Of a DNA stretch of 54,565 nucleotides, positions 25,925 to 34,257 are shown in pieces. Below the pieces are notes generated by a model. It was given only the letters and a program-made list of their open reading frames with translations, was not told the origin of the DNA and made no database searches. The number at the start of each line of letters is the position of its first letter. Position 1 is the stretch's first letter. The DNA is taken from positions 1 to 54,565 of the forward strand of contig NZ_UQRQ01000021.1 of the NCBI RefSeq assembly GCF_900543425.1, in the 5' to 3' direction. This stretch comes from an uncultured Sanguibacteroides sp. (GTDB taxonomy: Bacteria > Bacteroidota > Bacteroidia > Bacteroidales > Marinifilaceae). Made by a program: the position numbers and the translations under genes.

Positions 25925-26983
25925 ATGAATTATAAAGAAAAAATATCTAATAAAATTGTTCAAGTTACGCAGAGTATCATTCGGGCATTGAAGATAATGG
26001 ATGCTCAAAAAGTGAAATTATTGTATGTATACGATAACGATGTTTTTGTATCAATTCTTACAATAGGAGATATTCAACGGGCAATTATCGCAAATGTGGA
26101 TTTAAATGCTTCTATTCGAGGGATATTGGATTTTGATAAAAAATATGCCAGCCCATCAGATTCATTAGAAGATATAAAGCAGAAGATGTTGTCATTAAAA
26201 GCAGAAAGTATGCCTGTTCTGAATGAGGATAATGAACTTGTGGATGTATATTTATGGGAGGATTTTTTTGATAATCAGGAAAAAAGAGAGAGAAGAAAAC
26301 TTTCTCTTCCGGTTGTCATAATGGCCGGGGGAAAAGGGATTCGATTGCAGCCATTGACAAATATTATTCCTAAACCTTTGATACCTATTGGAGAAAAGAC
26401 GATCGTTGAAACTATTTTAGATCAGTTTGAGTCTATCGGGTGTGACCAATTTTACATGTCCGTAAATTATAAATCGGAAGTGTTAGAGTATTATTTTGAT
26501 CATCTTACACGCAAATATGATATCACTTTTTTTAAAGAGGACAAACCGTTAGGTACGATAGGTAGTGTTACACTACTTAAAAATAAAATCAGTACCCCGT
26601 TTTTTGTTTCCAATTGTGACATATTGATTGATCAGGATTTTATAGAAGTGTATGATTATCATGTTGTAAATAAAAATGATTTGACAATCATCACTTCCGT
26701 GAAGTCGTATCAAATTCCTTACGGAGTGATTCAAACCGGTGAAGATGGAATTATGGAAGGTTTAAGTGAAAAACCGGAAATGACTTATATGATAAATACC
26801 GGGGTTTATATCATTCAGCCAGAATTAATAAATGAGATACCTGAAAATCAGTTTTTTCATATTACGGAGTTGATGGAGAAGGTAAAACAAAGAGGAGGAA
26901 AGATTGGATGTTTTCCTGTTAGTGAAAAGTCTTGGACGGATATTGGAGATTGGAAGGAATATTTGAGAATAATCAATAAGTAA
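25925..26983 (+). CDS. CBS-domain nucleotidyltransferase (PtmE-like sugar-1-phosphate nucleotidyltransferase)
   Basis: 352-aa two-part protein. Residues 1 to about 120 look like paired CBS motifs (LTIGDIQRAI, ESMPVLNEDNELVDVYLWEDF). Residues from about 133 are a nucleotidyltransferase with VIMAGGKGIRLQPLTNIIPKPLIPIG and later NTGVYIIQPE. The architecture matches PtmE, the glucosamine-1-phosphate guanylyltransferase of the GDP-legionaminic acid route, and other Bacteroidetes enzymes labelled mannose-1-phosphate guanylyltransferase. No sialic-acid-like synthase is here, so its nucleotide sugar is uncertain. Confidence 0.82.
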   Translation: MNYKEKISNKIVQVTQSIIRALKIMDAQKVKLLYVYDNDVFVSILTIGDIQRAIIANVDLNASIRGILDFDKKYASPSDSLEDIKQKMLSLKAESMPVLNEDNELVDVYLWEDFFDNQEKRERRKLSLPVVIMAGGKGIRLQPLTNIIPKPLIPIGEKTIVETILDQFESIGCDQFYMSVNYKSEVLEYYFDHLTRKYDITFFKEDKPLGTIGSVTLLKNKISTPFFVSNCDILIDQDFIEVYDYHVVNKNDLTIITSVKSYQIPYGVIQTGEDGIMEGLSEKPEMTYMINTGVYIIQPELINEIPENQFFHITELMEKVKQRGGKIGCFPVSEKSWTDIGDWKEYLRIINK

Positions 26984-26986
26984 ATA

Positions 26987-27397
26987 ATGGAAAATACTTT
27001 TTTAAGTCAAAGAATTATTGATTTACCCAAGATTATTGATCAACGAGGTAATTTATCTTTTGTGGAAGAAAACCACCATATACCCTTTAAGATAGCACGA
27101 ACTTATTGGATATATGATGTCCCCGGGGGAGAGAAGCGTGGTGGTCATGCTTACAAGGAAAATCAGGAATTTATTATAGCTCTTTCGGGGAGTTTCGATG
27201 TTGTGTTGGATGACGGAAAGGAGAAACACACGTTTCAATTGAATCGCTCTTATTATGGGCTTTATGTACCCAAAGGTTTATGGCGTCAGATGGAAAATTT
27301 CTCTACAAATTCTTTGGCATTAATTTTAGCTTCAACATCTTATGATATTGAGGATTATATTTATGATTATGAAGAATTCAAATTGTTGGTACAATGA
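26987..27397 (+). CDS. FdtA/QdtA-like cupin, copy 1 (variant HAY motif)
   Basis: 136-aa small cupin of the dTDP-4-keto-6-deoxyglucose 3,4-ketoisomerase family (FdtA/QdtA/WxcM C-terminal). The block GGEKRGGHAYKENQ occupies the place of the family RGGHAHKE motif, so the second histidine is a tyrosine. The downstream copy keeps the histidine. Both histidines are described as important in FdtA, so copy 1 may have altered activity. It overlaps copy 2 by 4 bp (ATGA) and starts 3 bp after the CBS gene. Confidence 0.85.
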   Translation: MENTFLSQRIIDLPKIIDQRGNLSFVEENHHIPFKIARTYWIYDVPGGEKRGGHAYKENQEFIIALSGSFDVVLDDGKEKHTFQLNRSYYGLYVPKGLWRQMENFSTNSLALILASTSYDIEDYIYDYEEFKLLVQ

Positions 27398-27810
27398 AGA
27401 AAACATCCGTTTATGATTGTTTTATCATAGAATTGGATAAACATCATCATGAAAAAGGTAATATATCTGTAGTCGAGAACAATGAAACGATCCCTTTTGA
27501 TGTAAAACGGATCTATTATTTATATGATATTCCGGGTGGAGAATCGCGTGGCGGACATGCGCATAAAGAGTTGAAACAGTTGATTATTGCGGCGAGTGGG
27601 AGTTTCTCCGTGACTCTTAATGACGGAAACGTAAAGAGAACATTTCTACTTAATAGACCTTATGAAGGATTATATGTTGTTCCTGGTATATGGAGAACGT
27701 TGGATGATTTTTCTTCCGGTTCTGTTTGTTTGGTGCTGGCTTCCATGAAATATGAGGACACTGATTATATCCGGGAATATGATGAATTTTTAAATTATAA
27801 AAATGTTTGA
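27394..27810 (+). CDS. fdtA: FdtA/QdtA-like 3,4-ketoisomerase, copy 2
   Basis: 138-aa cupin, clearly paralogous to the preceding gene across its whole length. It keeps the full GGESRGGHAHKELKQ motif. Predicted to isomerise dTDP-4-keto-6-deoxyglucose to the 3-keto sugar (galacto- or gluco-type), feeding the FdtB-like aminotransferase at 29564. It overlaps the following acyltransferase gene by 8 bp. Confidence 0.88.
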   Translation: MKKTSVYDCFIIELDKHHHEKGNISVVENNETIPFDVKRIYYLYDIPGGESRGGHAHKELKQLIIAASGSFSVTLNDGNVKRTFLLNRPYEGLYVVPGIWRTLDDFSSGSVCLVLASMKYEDTDYIREYDEFLNYKNV

Positions 27811-28741
27811 AATAGAATTTTATACTCCGGAAAAGAAAGAACTTTGGAATTCATTTGTATCTACTTCCAAAAACGGTACTTTTCTTTTTGACCGGGATTA
27901 TATGGACTATCATTCCGACCGTTTTCTGGATTGTTCTGTCATGGTTTACCGGAAAGGACAATTGTATTGTATTTTGCCTGCTAATTGCTCCGGAAATGTG
28001 TTATATTCTCATCAGGGTTTGACTTATGGCGGAATGATTATGAATTCTAAAGTAGTTGTATCCGAGTTTTTGGAGGCGTGGACGCTGATGAATGATTTTT
28101 ATAAGAATGCCGGTATTAAAAAAGTTGTTTATAAAACCATGCCGTTTATTTATCATCGAATGCCGGCTCAGGAAGATATATACGCATTATTTAAAATTTC
28201 TCATGCACATCGGTCAGGGGTAAATATCTCTTCTGCCATTTTTCAAAATAACAAACTACGGTTTACTGAGTCCCGGAAAGGTGGAGTCAGAAAGTCAATA
28301 AAAAATGGAGTAAGTGTTTTTGAAACAACTGATTTTGCTGGATTTTGGGATATATTGAATAATAATCTACAGCATAAATATGGTGTGAAGGCAGTCCACA
28401 CATTAGATGAAATTTTATTGTTGAAAAACCGATTTCCTCAGAATATTAAACTATATGCAGCCTTTAAAGAGGAAATAATGTTGGGAGGGACGGTCATTTA
28501 TATCACTTCACACGTTATTCATACTCAATATATTTCTGCTTCTCCGGAAGGAAAAGAAATAGGAGTGCTGGATCTTATTTTTGATTTTCTGCTTAATCAG
28601 GAGTTTGTGAATTATCCTGTTTTTGATTTCGGCCAATCCACGGAAGAAATGGGGAATATATTGAATGAATCTTTAATTTTCCAGAAGGAAGGATTCGGGG
28701 GCCGGGGAGTAACTTATGATATTTATGAATATGAATTATGA
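27803..28741 (+). CDS. FemAB/GNAT-like acyltransferase
   Basis: 312-aa protein resembling BioF2/FemAB-type GNAT proteins: the central GVRKSIKNGVSVFETTDFAGFW, then KLYAAFKEEIMLGGTVIYI and FDFGQSTEEM near residue 272. Such proteins occur beside FdtA/FdtB genes in Bacteroidetes polysaccharide loci, so it probably acylates the amino sugar, but the acceptor is not shown. Its stop codon overlaps the ATG of the formyltransferase pseudogene, consistent with former coupling. Confidence 0.7.
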   Translation: MFEIEFYTPEKKELWNSFVSTSKNGTFLFDRDYMDYHSDRFLDCSVMVYRKGQLYCILPANCSGNVLYSHQGLTYGGMIMNSKVVVSEFLEAWTLMNDFYKNAGIKKVVYKTMPFIYHRMPAQEDIYALFKISHAHRSGVNISSAIFQNNKLRFTESRKGGVRKSIKNGVSVFETTDFAGFWDILNNNLQHKYGVKAVHTLDEILLLKNRFPQNIKLYAAFKEEIMLGGTVIYITSHVIHTQYISASPEGKEIGVLDLIFDFLLNQEFVNYPVFDFGQSTEEMGNILNESLIFQKEGFGGRGVTYDIYEYEL

Positions 28742-29540
28742 TGCTGTCGTAGTTGCTAGAGACGTTTGAGGAGCTGTTTCGGCTTTCAAAAGTGTGAATT
28801 CCATTTTTGAAAATGTCCGTGTAGGTTCAGATGATGAACAGTTCGTGGGGAGTGTACCGCCTGACAGGTGCCTTCGGAGGATAGATAAATGTAGAAGAAT
28901 GCTTCTGATTTTTGCTGGTTATAAACCTGTCGTTTCTCCGGAGGTATTGAAAGAAAATATTTGTATTAATATTCATTATTCCTTACTGCCCGCATACCGT
29001 GGGGTACATTCGACTGCTTGGGCGATTTTGAACGATGAATCTTATCTGGGACTGACGATCCATGAGATAAACGAATATATAGATGCTGGTCCGATTATTC
29101 ATCAATATCAGGTAAAAAATGATTTTGTTTCAACTTTCTGCGATTATTTGGAAGGATTTAACCAGTATATTGAACTTAATCTGGGAAGAATATGTAAAGA
29201 AGGCATAAATGGTTTGCTTACTCCCTGTGTATAGGGTAAGACGAGGGCATCCTGGGTGGGGAAAAGGAAATTGTCGCATTGTAAGATCGATTTTAGTCGG
29301 GGTATAAGGCATCAGAAGGCCTTTTTCAGAGCTCTTGTTTTTCCTTATCCATTGCACGTGATGTTAAGGGACAAAAATATATGGTGAGGGAAGTAGCTTT
29401 TCATCTGGTGAATGTTGATACGGATATCGGCTGGATATTGAATATTGATAATGATAGGATATGGATGAAATGCCTAAGGATACCTTGTTCTGAAAGATGT
29501 AGCCGGAGAGGACGGAATAGAAATTCCTCCTTCTTTTTAG
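28731..29540 (+). pseudogene. Sugar N-formyltransferase, inactivated
   Basis: Remnant of a formyltransferase (PF00551-like). The frame from ATG 28731 reads MNYDAVVVARDV and then hits TGA at 28767; beyond it the same frame continues and includes the diagnostic NIHYSLLPAYRG near 28970-29000. A second stop, TAG, lies at 29232-29234. Coding then continues in the same frame to about 29375, moves to another frame (MVREVAFHLVNVDTD from 29381), and returns to the first frame at about 29478 with GYLVLKDVAGEDG, ending at TAG 29538-29540. One missing A in the run at 29373-29377 would explain the first shift. Two stops plus two shifts argue for real decay. Confidence 0.8.
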
Positions 29541-29563
29541 GACAGGTTAATATTTGTAACAAT

Positions 29564-30667
29564 ATGATGATAAAATTTTTAGATTTGCAAAAAGTAACGG
29601 CTAAATACCGTGCTGAAATACAGGAGTCTATCGATCGTGTAGTGAATTCCGGTTGGTATCTTCAGGGTAAAGAAAATGAAACGTTCGAGGCAAATTACGC
29701 TCAATATATTGGAACGGATTGTTGTGTGGGGTGTGCGAATGGTTTAGATGCTTTAATCTGGATTTTCAGAGCCTATATTGAAATGGGTATAATGAATCCG
29801 GGTGATGAAGTAATCGTTCCGGCCAATACTTACATCGCCTCTATTTTAGCAATCACGGAAAATGGTTTAAAGCCCGTATTGGTTGAACCTGATATAAAAA
29901 CTTATCAAATAGACAACTCTAAAATAGACGAAGTTATTACTGCTAAAACAAGAGCTATACTTATGGTGCATTTATATGGGCAGTGTGCCTATACAGAAAA
30001 AGTCAGTGAATTGTGTCGGGTCTATAATCTTAAATTGATTGAAGATAATGCTCAGGCACATGGCTGTTTATATAAAGGAAAAAAGACAGGAAGTTTGGGA
30101 GATGCTGCGGGGCATAGTTTTTATCCGGGTAAAAACTTGGGAGCCTTGGGTGATGGAGGAGCTATTACCACAAATGACAGGAAGTTAGCTGATATCGTAC
30201 GTATTTTAGCAAATTATGGATCCTCTAAAAAATATGTGTTTCAATATACCGGACGAAACAGTCGTTTAGATGAAATTCAGGCTGCTGTATTGAATGTGAA
30301 GCTTCAGTATTTGGATGAGGATAATGCCAGACGGCGGGATGTTGCAAGATATTATATTGATCATATAAATCATCCCGATATAACATTACCGAAAATAATG
30401 GATTGGAATGCTCATGTATTTCATATATTTTCAATACGCAGTAACCGACGAGACGAGTTGCAGCAATATTTGACCGATAACGGTATTCAAACACTTGTTC
30501 ATTATCCGATACCCTCTCATAAACAAGAATGTTATAAAGAATGGAATAATTTATGTTTTCCCGTGACGGAGCAAATCCATAAAGAAGAATTAAGTTTACC
30601 GATAAGTCCGGTAATGGATAAACATGAGGTTGATACAATTGTAAATATAGTAAATAGGTTTAGGTAA
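29564..30667 (+). CDS. fdtB: DegT/DnrJ/EryC1/StrS aminotransferase, FdtB/QdtB-like
   Basis: 367-aa PLP-dependent aminotransferase predicted to make dTDP-3-amino-3,6-dideoxyhexose from the FdtA product. It starts MMIKFLDLQKVTAKYRAEI (typical for FdtB/QdtB) and contains SGWYLQGKENETFE, GCANGLDAL, NTYIASILA, IEDNAQAHGC and the PLP lysine Lys190 in YPGKNLGALGDGGAI. An upstream in-frame ATG at 29381 would add 61 residues, but that stretch is frameshifted formyltransferase remnant, so I start at 29564 (29567 is equally possible). Confidence 0.9.
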   Translation: MMIKFLDLQKVTAKYRAEIQESIDRVVNSGWYLQGKENETFEANYAQYIGTDCCVGCANGLDALIWIFRAYIEMGIMNPGDEVIVPANTYIASILAITENGLKPVLVEPDIKTYQIDNSKIDEVITAKTRAILMVHLYGQCAYTEKVSELCRVYNLKLIEDNAQAHGCLYKGKKTGSLGDAAGHSFYPGKNLGALGDGGAITTNDRKLADIVRILANYGSSKKYVFQYTGRNSRLDEIQAAVLNVKLQYLDEDNARRRDVARYYIDHINHPDITLPKIMDWNAHVFHIFSIRSNRRDELQQYLTDNGIQTLVHYPIPSHKQECYKEWNNLCFPVTEQIHKEELSLPISPVMDKHEVDTIVNIVNRFR

Positions 30668-30674
30668 TATTATC

Positions 30675-31937
30675 ATGAAGCAAAGCATCGGGCTTGTTGT
30701 TTTACAGATTATATCCATTATTGTCGGTTTTTTAATTACATTTTATATTGCGGGAGTTTTATCTGCAAAAGTGTATGCCGTTTTGGGAGTTTACTCTGTA
30801 ATTACTTCATCAGTTTCTGTTTTTTCTAATGTCGGGTTAGAGACGTATGCCGGGCGAAATGTGTTATTCTGGAATAACTCGGGTTCTCTTCGAAGAACAA
30901 GAATGATTATAACTCAAGCTATTGTTACAAGGACGGTTATGGCTGTTATGCTTTCCATATTATTATTAGGCTATGCTTTTGGTATGTCTAAATATAAATT
31001 TGATGGAATGTATTTCTCGTTGTTTTGCGGAATGTGTTTTTGTAGTATATTTCAAGCTTTAAATGATTCGTTGTGTCTGTTATTGAAAGCTTTTAATAAA
31101 TATTTATTGGCAGCTTTGTCTACTTATAGTATTAACGTTTTTGGACGTGTTTTGGCTCTGATACTTTTTATAAAATTCGGTTTTTATGCTTATGTATATT
31201 GCGTGCTTGTACTCCCCATAATCGTTTCAATCCCTCTTGTAATAATTATGTGGAAGTGGTTTGATTTTAAGTATATCATGCATTTTTCATCTATAAAAAA
31301 CAATATTCTCCAAACCAAGTTCTATACCATTTCAGCTTATTTGAATTATGGAGCTAAAAGTTTGGATGTTTTCTTGGTTTCGATTTTTTTAAAACCGGAG
31401 ATATTGGCTACTTATTCTCTTGTTAAGAGAATGGGTAGTATTATAGATGGTTTTCTGAGTAATTTATTTGATCCGTTATTACAAAAGCTTGTAGCTTATA
31501 AAAGGGATATCGATGAATGGCGTTTGCGATTTAAGACTATCCTCAAATTGCAAAAAATTATCTTTGTACTTGCGATTTTAGGGTGTTTTCTTGCCTTTTA
31601 TTTTGTAGATTATTTTATAAAAATAATGAACCTGACCCATTATCCTCATATCAAAATATACTTGTTGTGCATGTTGGTTGCCGAAGTGTTATTGATTTTA
31701 TATAAGGTGAAATACATGGTAATAATGCTATTTTATTCACCCGGGCAGATTTTTGTCACTTATATTATAACGACAATCGCTTTGTTAGGTTCTTTTGTTA
31801 TAATACAGTTTTTCCCGGAGAAGTATTTATATGCTTATATGATTGTAGGTTACATCTTTGTGTGCTTTTATACTTTCTTTCGAGTACCTTCGATTTCTTG
31901 TATTGAAAAGAATCTTATTGAGAACTTAAATAATTAA
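30675..31937 (+). CDS. wzx: Wzx-type oligosaccharide flippase
   Basis: 420-aa polytopic membrane protein with about 12 hydrophobic segments and the general pattern of the MATE/MVF-like Wzx family, beginning QSIGLVVLQIISIIVGFLITFYIAGVLS. It would flip the undecaprenyl-linked repeat unit to the periplasmic face. Family members diverge strongly, so the call rests on topology, length and position between biosynthetic genes and glycosyltransferases, with Wzy nearby. Confidence 0.85.
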   Translation: MKQSIGLVVLQIISIIVGFLITFYIAGVLSAKVYAVLGVYSVITSSVSVFSNVGLETYAGRNVLFWNNSGSLRRTRMIITQAIVTRTVMAVMLSILLLGYAFGMSKYKFDGMYFSLFCGMCFCSIFQALNDSLCLLLKAFNKYLLAALSTYSINVFGRVLALILFIKFGFYAYVYCVLVLPIIVSIPLVIIMWKWFDFKYIMHFSSIKNNILQTKFYTISAYLNYGAKSLDVFLVSIFLKPEILATYSLVKRMGSIIDGFLSNLFDPLLQKLVAYKRDIDEWRLRFKTILKLQKIIFVLAILGCFLAFYFVDYFIKIMNLTHYPHIKIYLLCMLVAEVLLILYKVKYMVIMLFYSPGQIFVTYIITTIALLGSFVIIQFFPEKYLYAYMIVGYIFVCFYTFFRVPSISCIEKNLIENLNN

Positions 31938-31941
31938 AATT

Positions 31942-33135
31942 ATGAAGCTGATATTTTTATCATTTAGTGAAGTAAGGAATAATGTTTTTGGTGGAATGAT
32001 GAAAGTACTACTACCTGTAATTAATTATTTTACAAGGAATAATGAGGATGGAACGGTGTGTTATGTACTTTACACGGATGGGAAAAGCAATATAAGTATA
32101 AAAACATTGAATACTATCCTTTATTTATTTTTAAAGACACTGGGACGCTTCTGTAAATACATATTGAGGCTGAAGTCGTATAAAACAAGGTATATATTAG
32201 GAGAGATTTACGATTATTTTGCCGCTAAAAAAATAAAAGAGGGGGTTATATTGGTCAATACAACCACGCTTAAAAGGACATTAGTCAAAAACAAGAAAAA
32301 GAATGGGATAAATATACTTTTATGGGGAAATCCTAATGATATAGAGATATATAGAATCTACAAAGAGGAACAAAAAAAGTATTCTGTTGTTTTAGATGAT
32401 GCTTATACGTATAAGAAGAGATTGGGTCGCTATCGTGATACATTGTCGTATTCCGATCATATCATTGCTTTAACACAGGTTGCTTATGACTCTCTTGTTA
32501 AGACCTTGGATAAAAGTAAGATTAGTTTGTGTTTCTATCCTTTATTTCCTTCCGTAAAACCTTTGGAAGTTGATGTTAGAAAAAATGACAAATTGACATT
32601 TTGTTATGTGGCTCATCCCTTTTGGTTGAAAGGGCTTCCCTATTTATTAGAAGCATGGTCAAAGATCGATTATAATCATGTCGTGCTTCGGGTTGCAGGA
32701 CATATTGATTTAACTTTACAAAAATTTATCAATGATCGGTATTCGAGTTTGAAAAATGTCGAGTATCTTGGGTGGGTACCGGATTTAAATCGTTTTTTTC
32801 GATCATCTCATGTTTGTATTATTCCGAGTTTACTTGATGCGGGGCCACAAACGATTTTGGAAGCGATGGCTTGCCGATTACCTGTTATTGCGAGTAAAGG
32901 ATGCGGCTTTCACGTTTTAATTAAGGATGGGGTAAATGGGTTTTGTGTTCCTCCGTTTGATGCCGATGAAATATATAAAAAAATCGCTTGGTTTATAAAT
33001 AACCAAAATAGGATATCGGTTATGGGGGATGCTGCATTTGAAACGATTCAAAATGAGAATAAAAAAGATTTTGTGAGTTCTTTGCAAGAACACGTTGCGG
33101 CTATAGTACGGCATTATCAGGTAATGTCATTATAA
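31942..33135 (+). CDS. Glycosyltransferase family 4
   Basis: 397-aa GT-B glycosyltransferase. The C-terminal half has the GT4 pattern: FCYVAHPFWLKGLPYLLEAW, then SHVCIIPSLLDAGPQTILEAMACRLPVIAS at about residues 287-316 with the conserved E-x7-E-like segment, then VNGFCVPPFDADEI. The N-terminal half is divergent. It would add one sugar to the lipid-linked repeat unit. It starts 4 bp after wzx. Confidence 0.88.
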   Translation: MKLIFLSFSEVRNNVFGGMMKVLLPVINYFTRNNEDGTVCYVLYTDGKSNISIKTLNTILYLFLKTLGRFCKYILRLKSYKTRYILGEIYDYFAAKKIKEGVILVNTTTLKRTLVKNKKKNGINILLWGNPNDIEIYRIYKEEQKKYSVVLDDAYTYKKRLGRYRDTLSYSDHIIALTQVAYDSLVKTLDKSKISLCFYPLFPSVKPLEVDVRKNDKLTFCYVAHPFWLKGLPYLLEAWSKIDYNHVVLRVAGHIDLTLQKFINDRYSSLKNVEYLGWVPDLNRFFRSSHVCIIPSLLDAGPQTILEAMACRLPVIASKGCGFHVLIKDGVNGFCVPPFDADEIYKKIAWFINNQNRISVMGDAAFETIQNENKKDFVSSLQEHVAAIVRHYQVMSL

Positions 33136-33170
33136 CTTCTAAGACAAGAACTATCTTAACTTGATTTGAA

Positions 33171-34244
33171 ATGAAAATATTATTGATCGGAGAGTTTTCG
33201 AATGTAAATAACTATTTGGCCGATGGATTAAAGTTTTTAGGACATAATGTCTTTTTAGCTAATACCGGAGATGGCCAGAGGGCTTTTTATTATGACTATA
33301 ATTGGAAGCAGGGGACGAAACCAAATTTTGTCGGTAAAATACAACAGATCGTTAATTTATATACTCATAGATATTTATTTCGTGGATATGATATTGTTCA
33401 AGTCATAATGCCAAGCTATAACGGAAGACTTCCTTATATTAATAAACTATTTGCGAAATATCTTATCGATAATAATCATAAATTGTTTTGGACCCCGGCT
33501 GGTACAAGTGATATCATAACAAAATTTTGGGTCGAGAATAAAATCATGAAGAGTGCTATTTATGATTATTATTTTGAAACTGCCAGACGAGAACATAAAA
33601 AACTTAATTATGAATGGAGGAATCGTTTAAATTACGAAAAGTGGTTCGTTGATAATATCAATGGAATCATCCCCATTTGTTTTGAGTATGCCGAACCCTT
33701 TAGAACTCATCCAAATTTTTTAGGTACGATTCCATTGCCGATAAACACCGATAAATTGAAATATCAGGAAAATATTGTTTCGGATAAGATCATTTTTTAT
33801 CATGGGGAAACCCGTCCCGTGAAGGGAACGGTGTATATAAAAGAAGCTTTTGATCGTTTGAAGGATAGTTATAATGGTGTAGCCGAATTTATTTGTAATA
33901 AGCAGTTGCCATATAATGAATATGTGAAAATTATTAATAAGGCGAATGTAATTATAGATCAAACAAATAGTTATGGTTCTGGCATGAGTGGATTAATTTC
34001 CATGGCAAAAGGGAAGGTTGTAATGGGAGGTGGAGAACTACAGGCGATACGTGAGATGAAATATGATTTTTGTCCTATTGTAAATATTACTTCAAATGTC
34101 AATCAAATATGTAATGCGATTGAATCTATTATAAACAGGAAAAATGAAATTAATCAAATGGGTGTTGATTCCAGACGATTTATTGAAACGTATCATGATT
34201 ATAGAGTGGTTGCTAAACAATTTATTGAGAAATGGAAGGTTTAA
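33171..34244 (+). CDS. GT4-like glycosyltransferase
   Basis: 357-aa protein with GT-B features: N-terminal ILLIGEFSNVNNYLADGLK, a middle linker, and FYHGETRPVKGTVYIKEAFD with a later NSYGSGMSGLISMAKGKVVMGGGE segment near residues 268-285, where a typical EAMA-like motif is replaced by GLISMAKGK. This is a divergent family member, so donor and linkage cannot be predicted. Located between two other assembly genes. Confidence 0.75.
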   Translation: MKILLIGEFSNVNNYLADGLKFLGHNVFLANTGDGQRAFYYDYNWKQGTKPNFVGKIQQIVNLYTHRYLFRGYDIVQVIMPSYNGRLPYINKLFAKYLIDNNHKLFWTPAGTSDIITKFWVENKIMKSAIYDYYFETARREHKKLNYEWRNRLNYEKWFVDNINGIIPICFEYAEPFRTHPNFLGTIPLPINTDKLKYQENIVSDKIIFYHGETRPVKGTVYIKEAFDRLKDSYNGVAEFICNKQLPYNEYVKIINKANVIIDQTNSYGSGMSGLISMAKGKVVMGGGELQAIREMKYDFCPIVNITSNVNQICNAIESIINRKNEINQMGVDSRRFIETYHDYRVVAKQFIEKWKV

Positions 34245-34257
34245 GAATAAAAAGTAA

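Noticed and set aside
28794..29234. Intact 146-aa formyltransferase starting at GTG
   Set aside because: The same frame continues upstream to an ATG coupled to the previous stop codon but for one TGA, and downstream coding remnants show frameshifts. It lacks the N-terminal part of the domain, so a pseudogene is the better reading.
29381..29563. 61-residue N-terminal extension of the FdtB-like aminotransferase
   Set aside because: The stretch lacks aminotransferase similarity and fits the frameshifted C-terminal part of the formyltransferase pseudogene. The family N-terminus begins at 29564.
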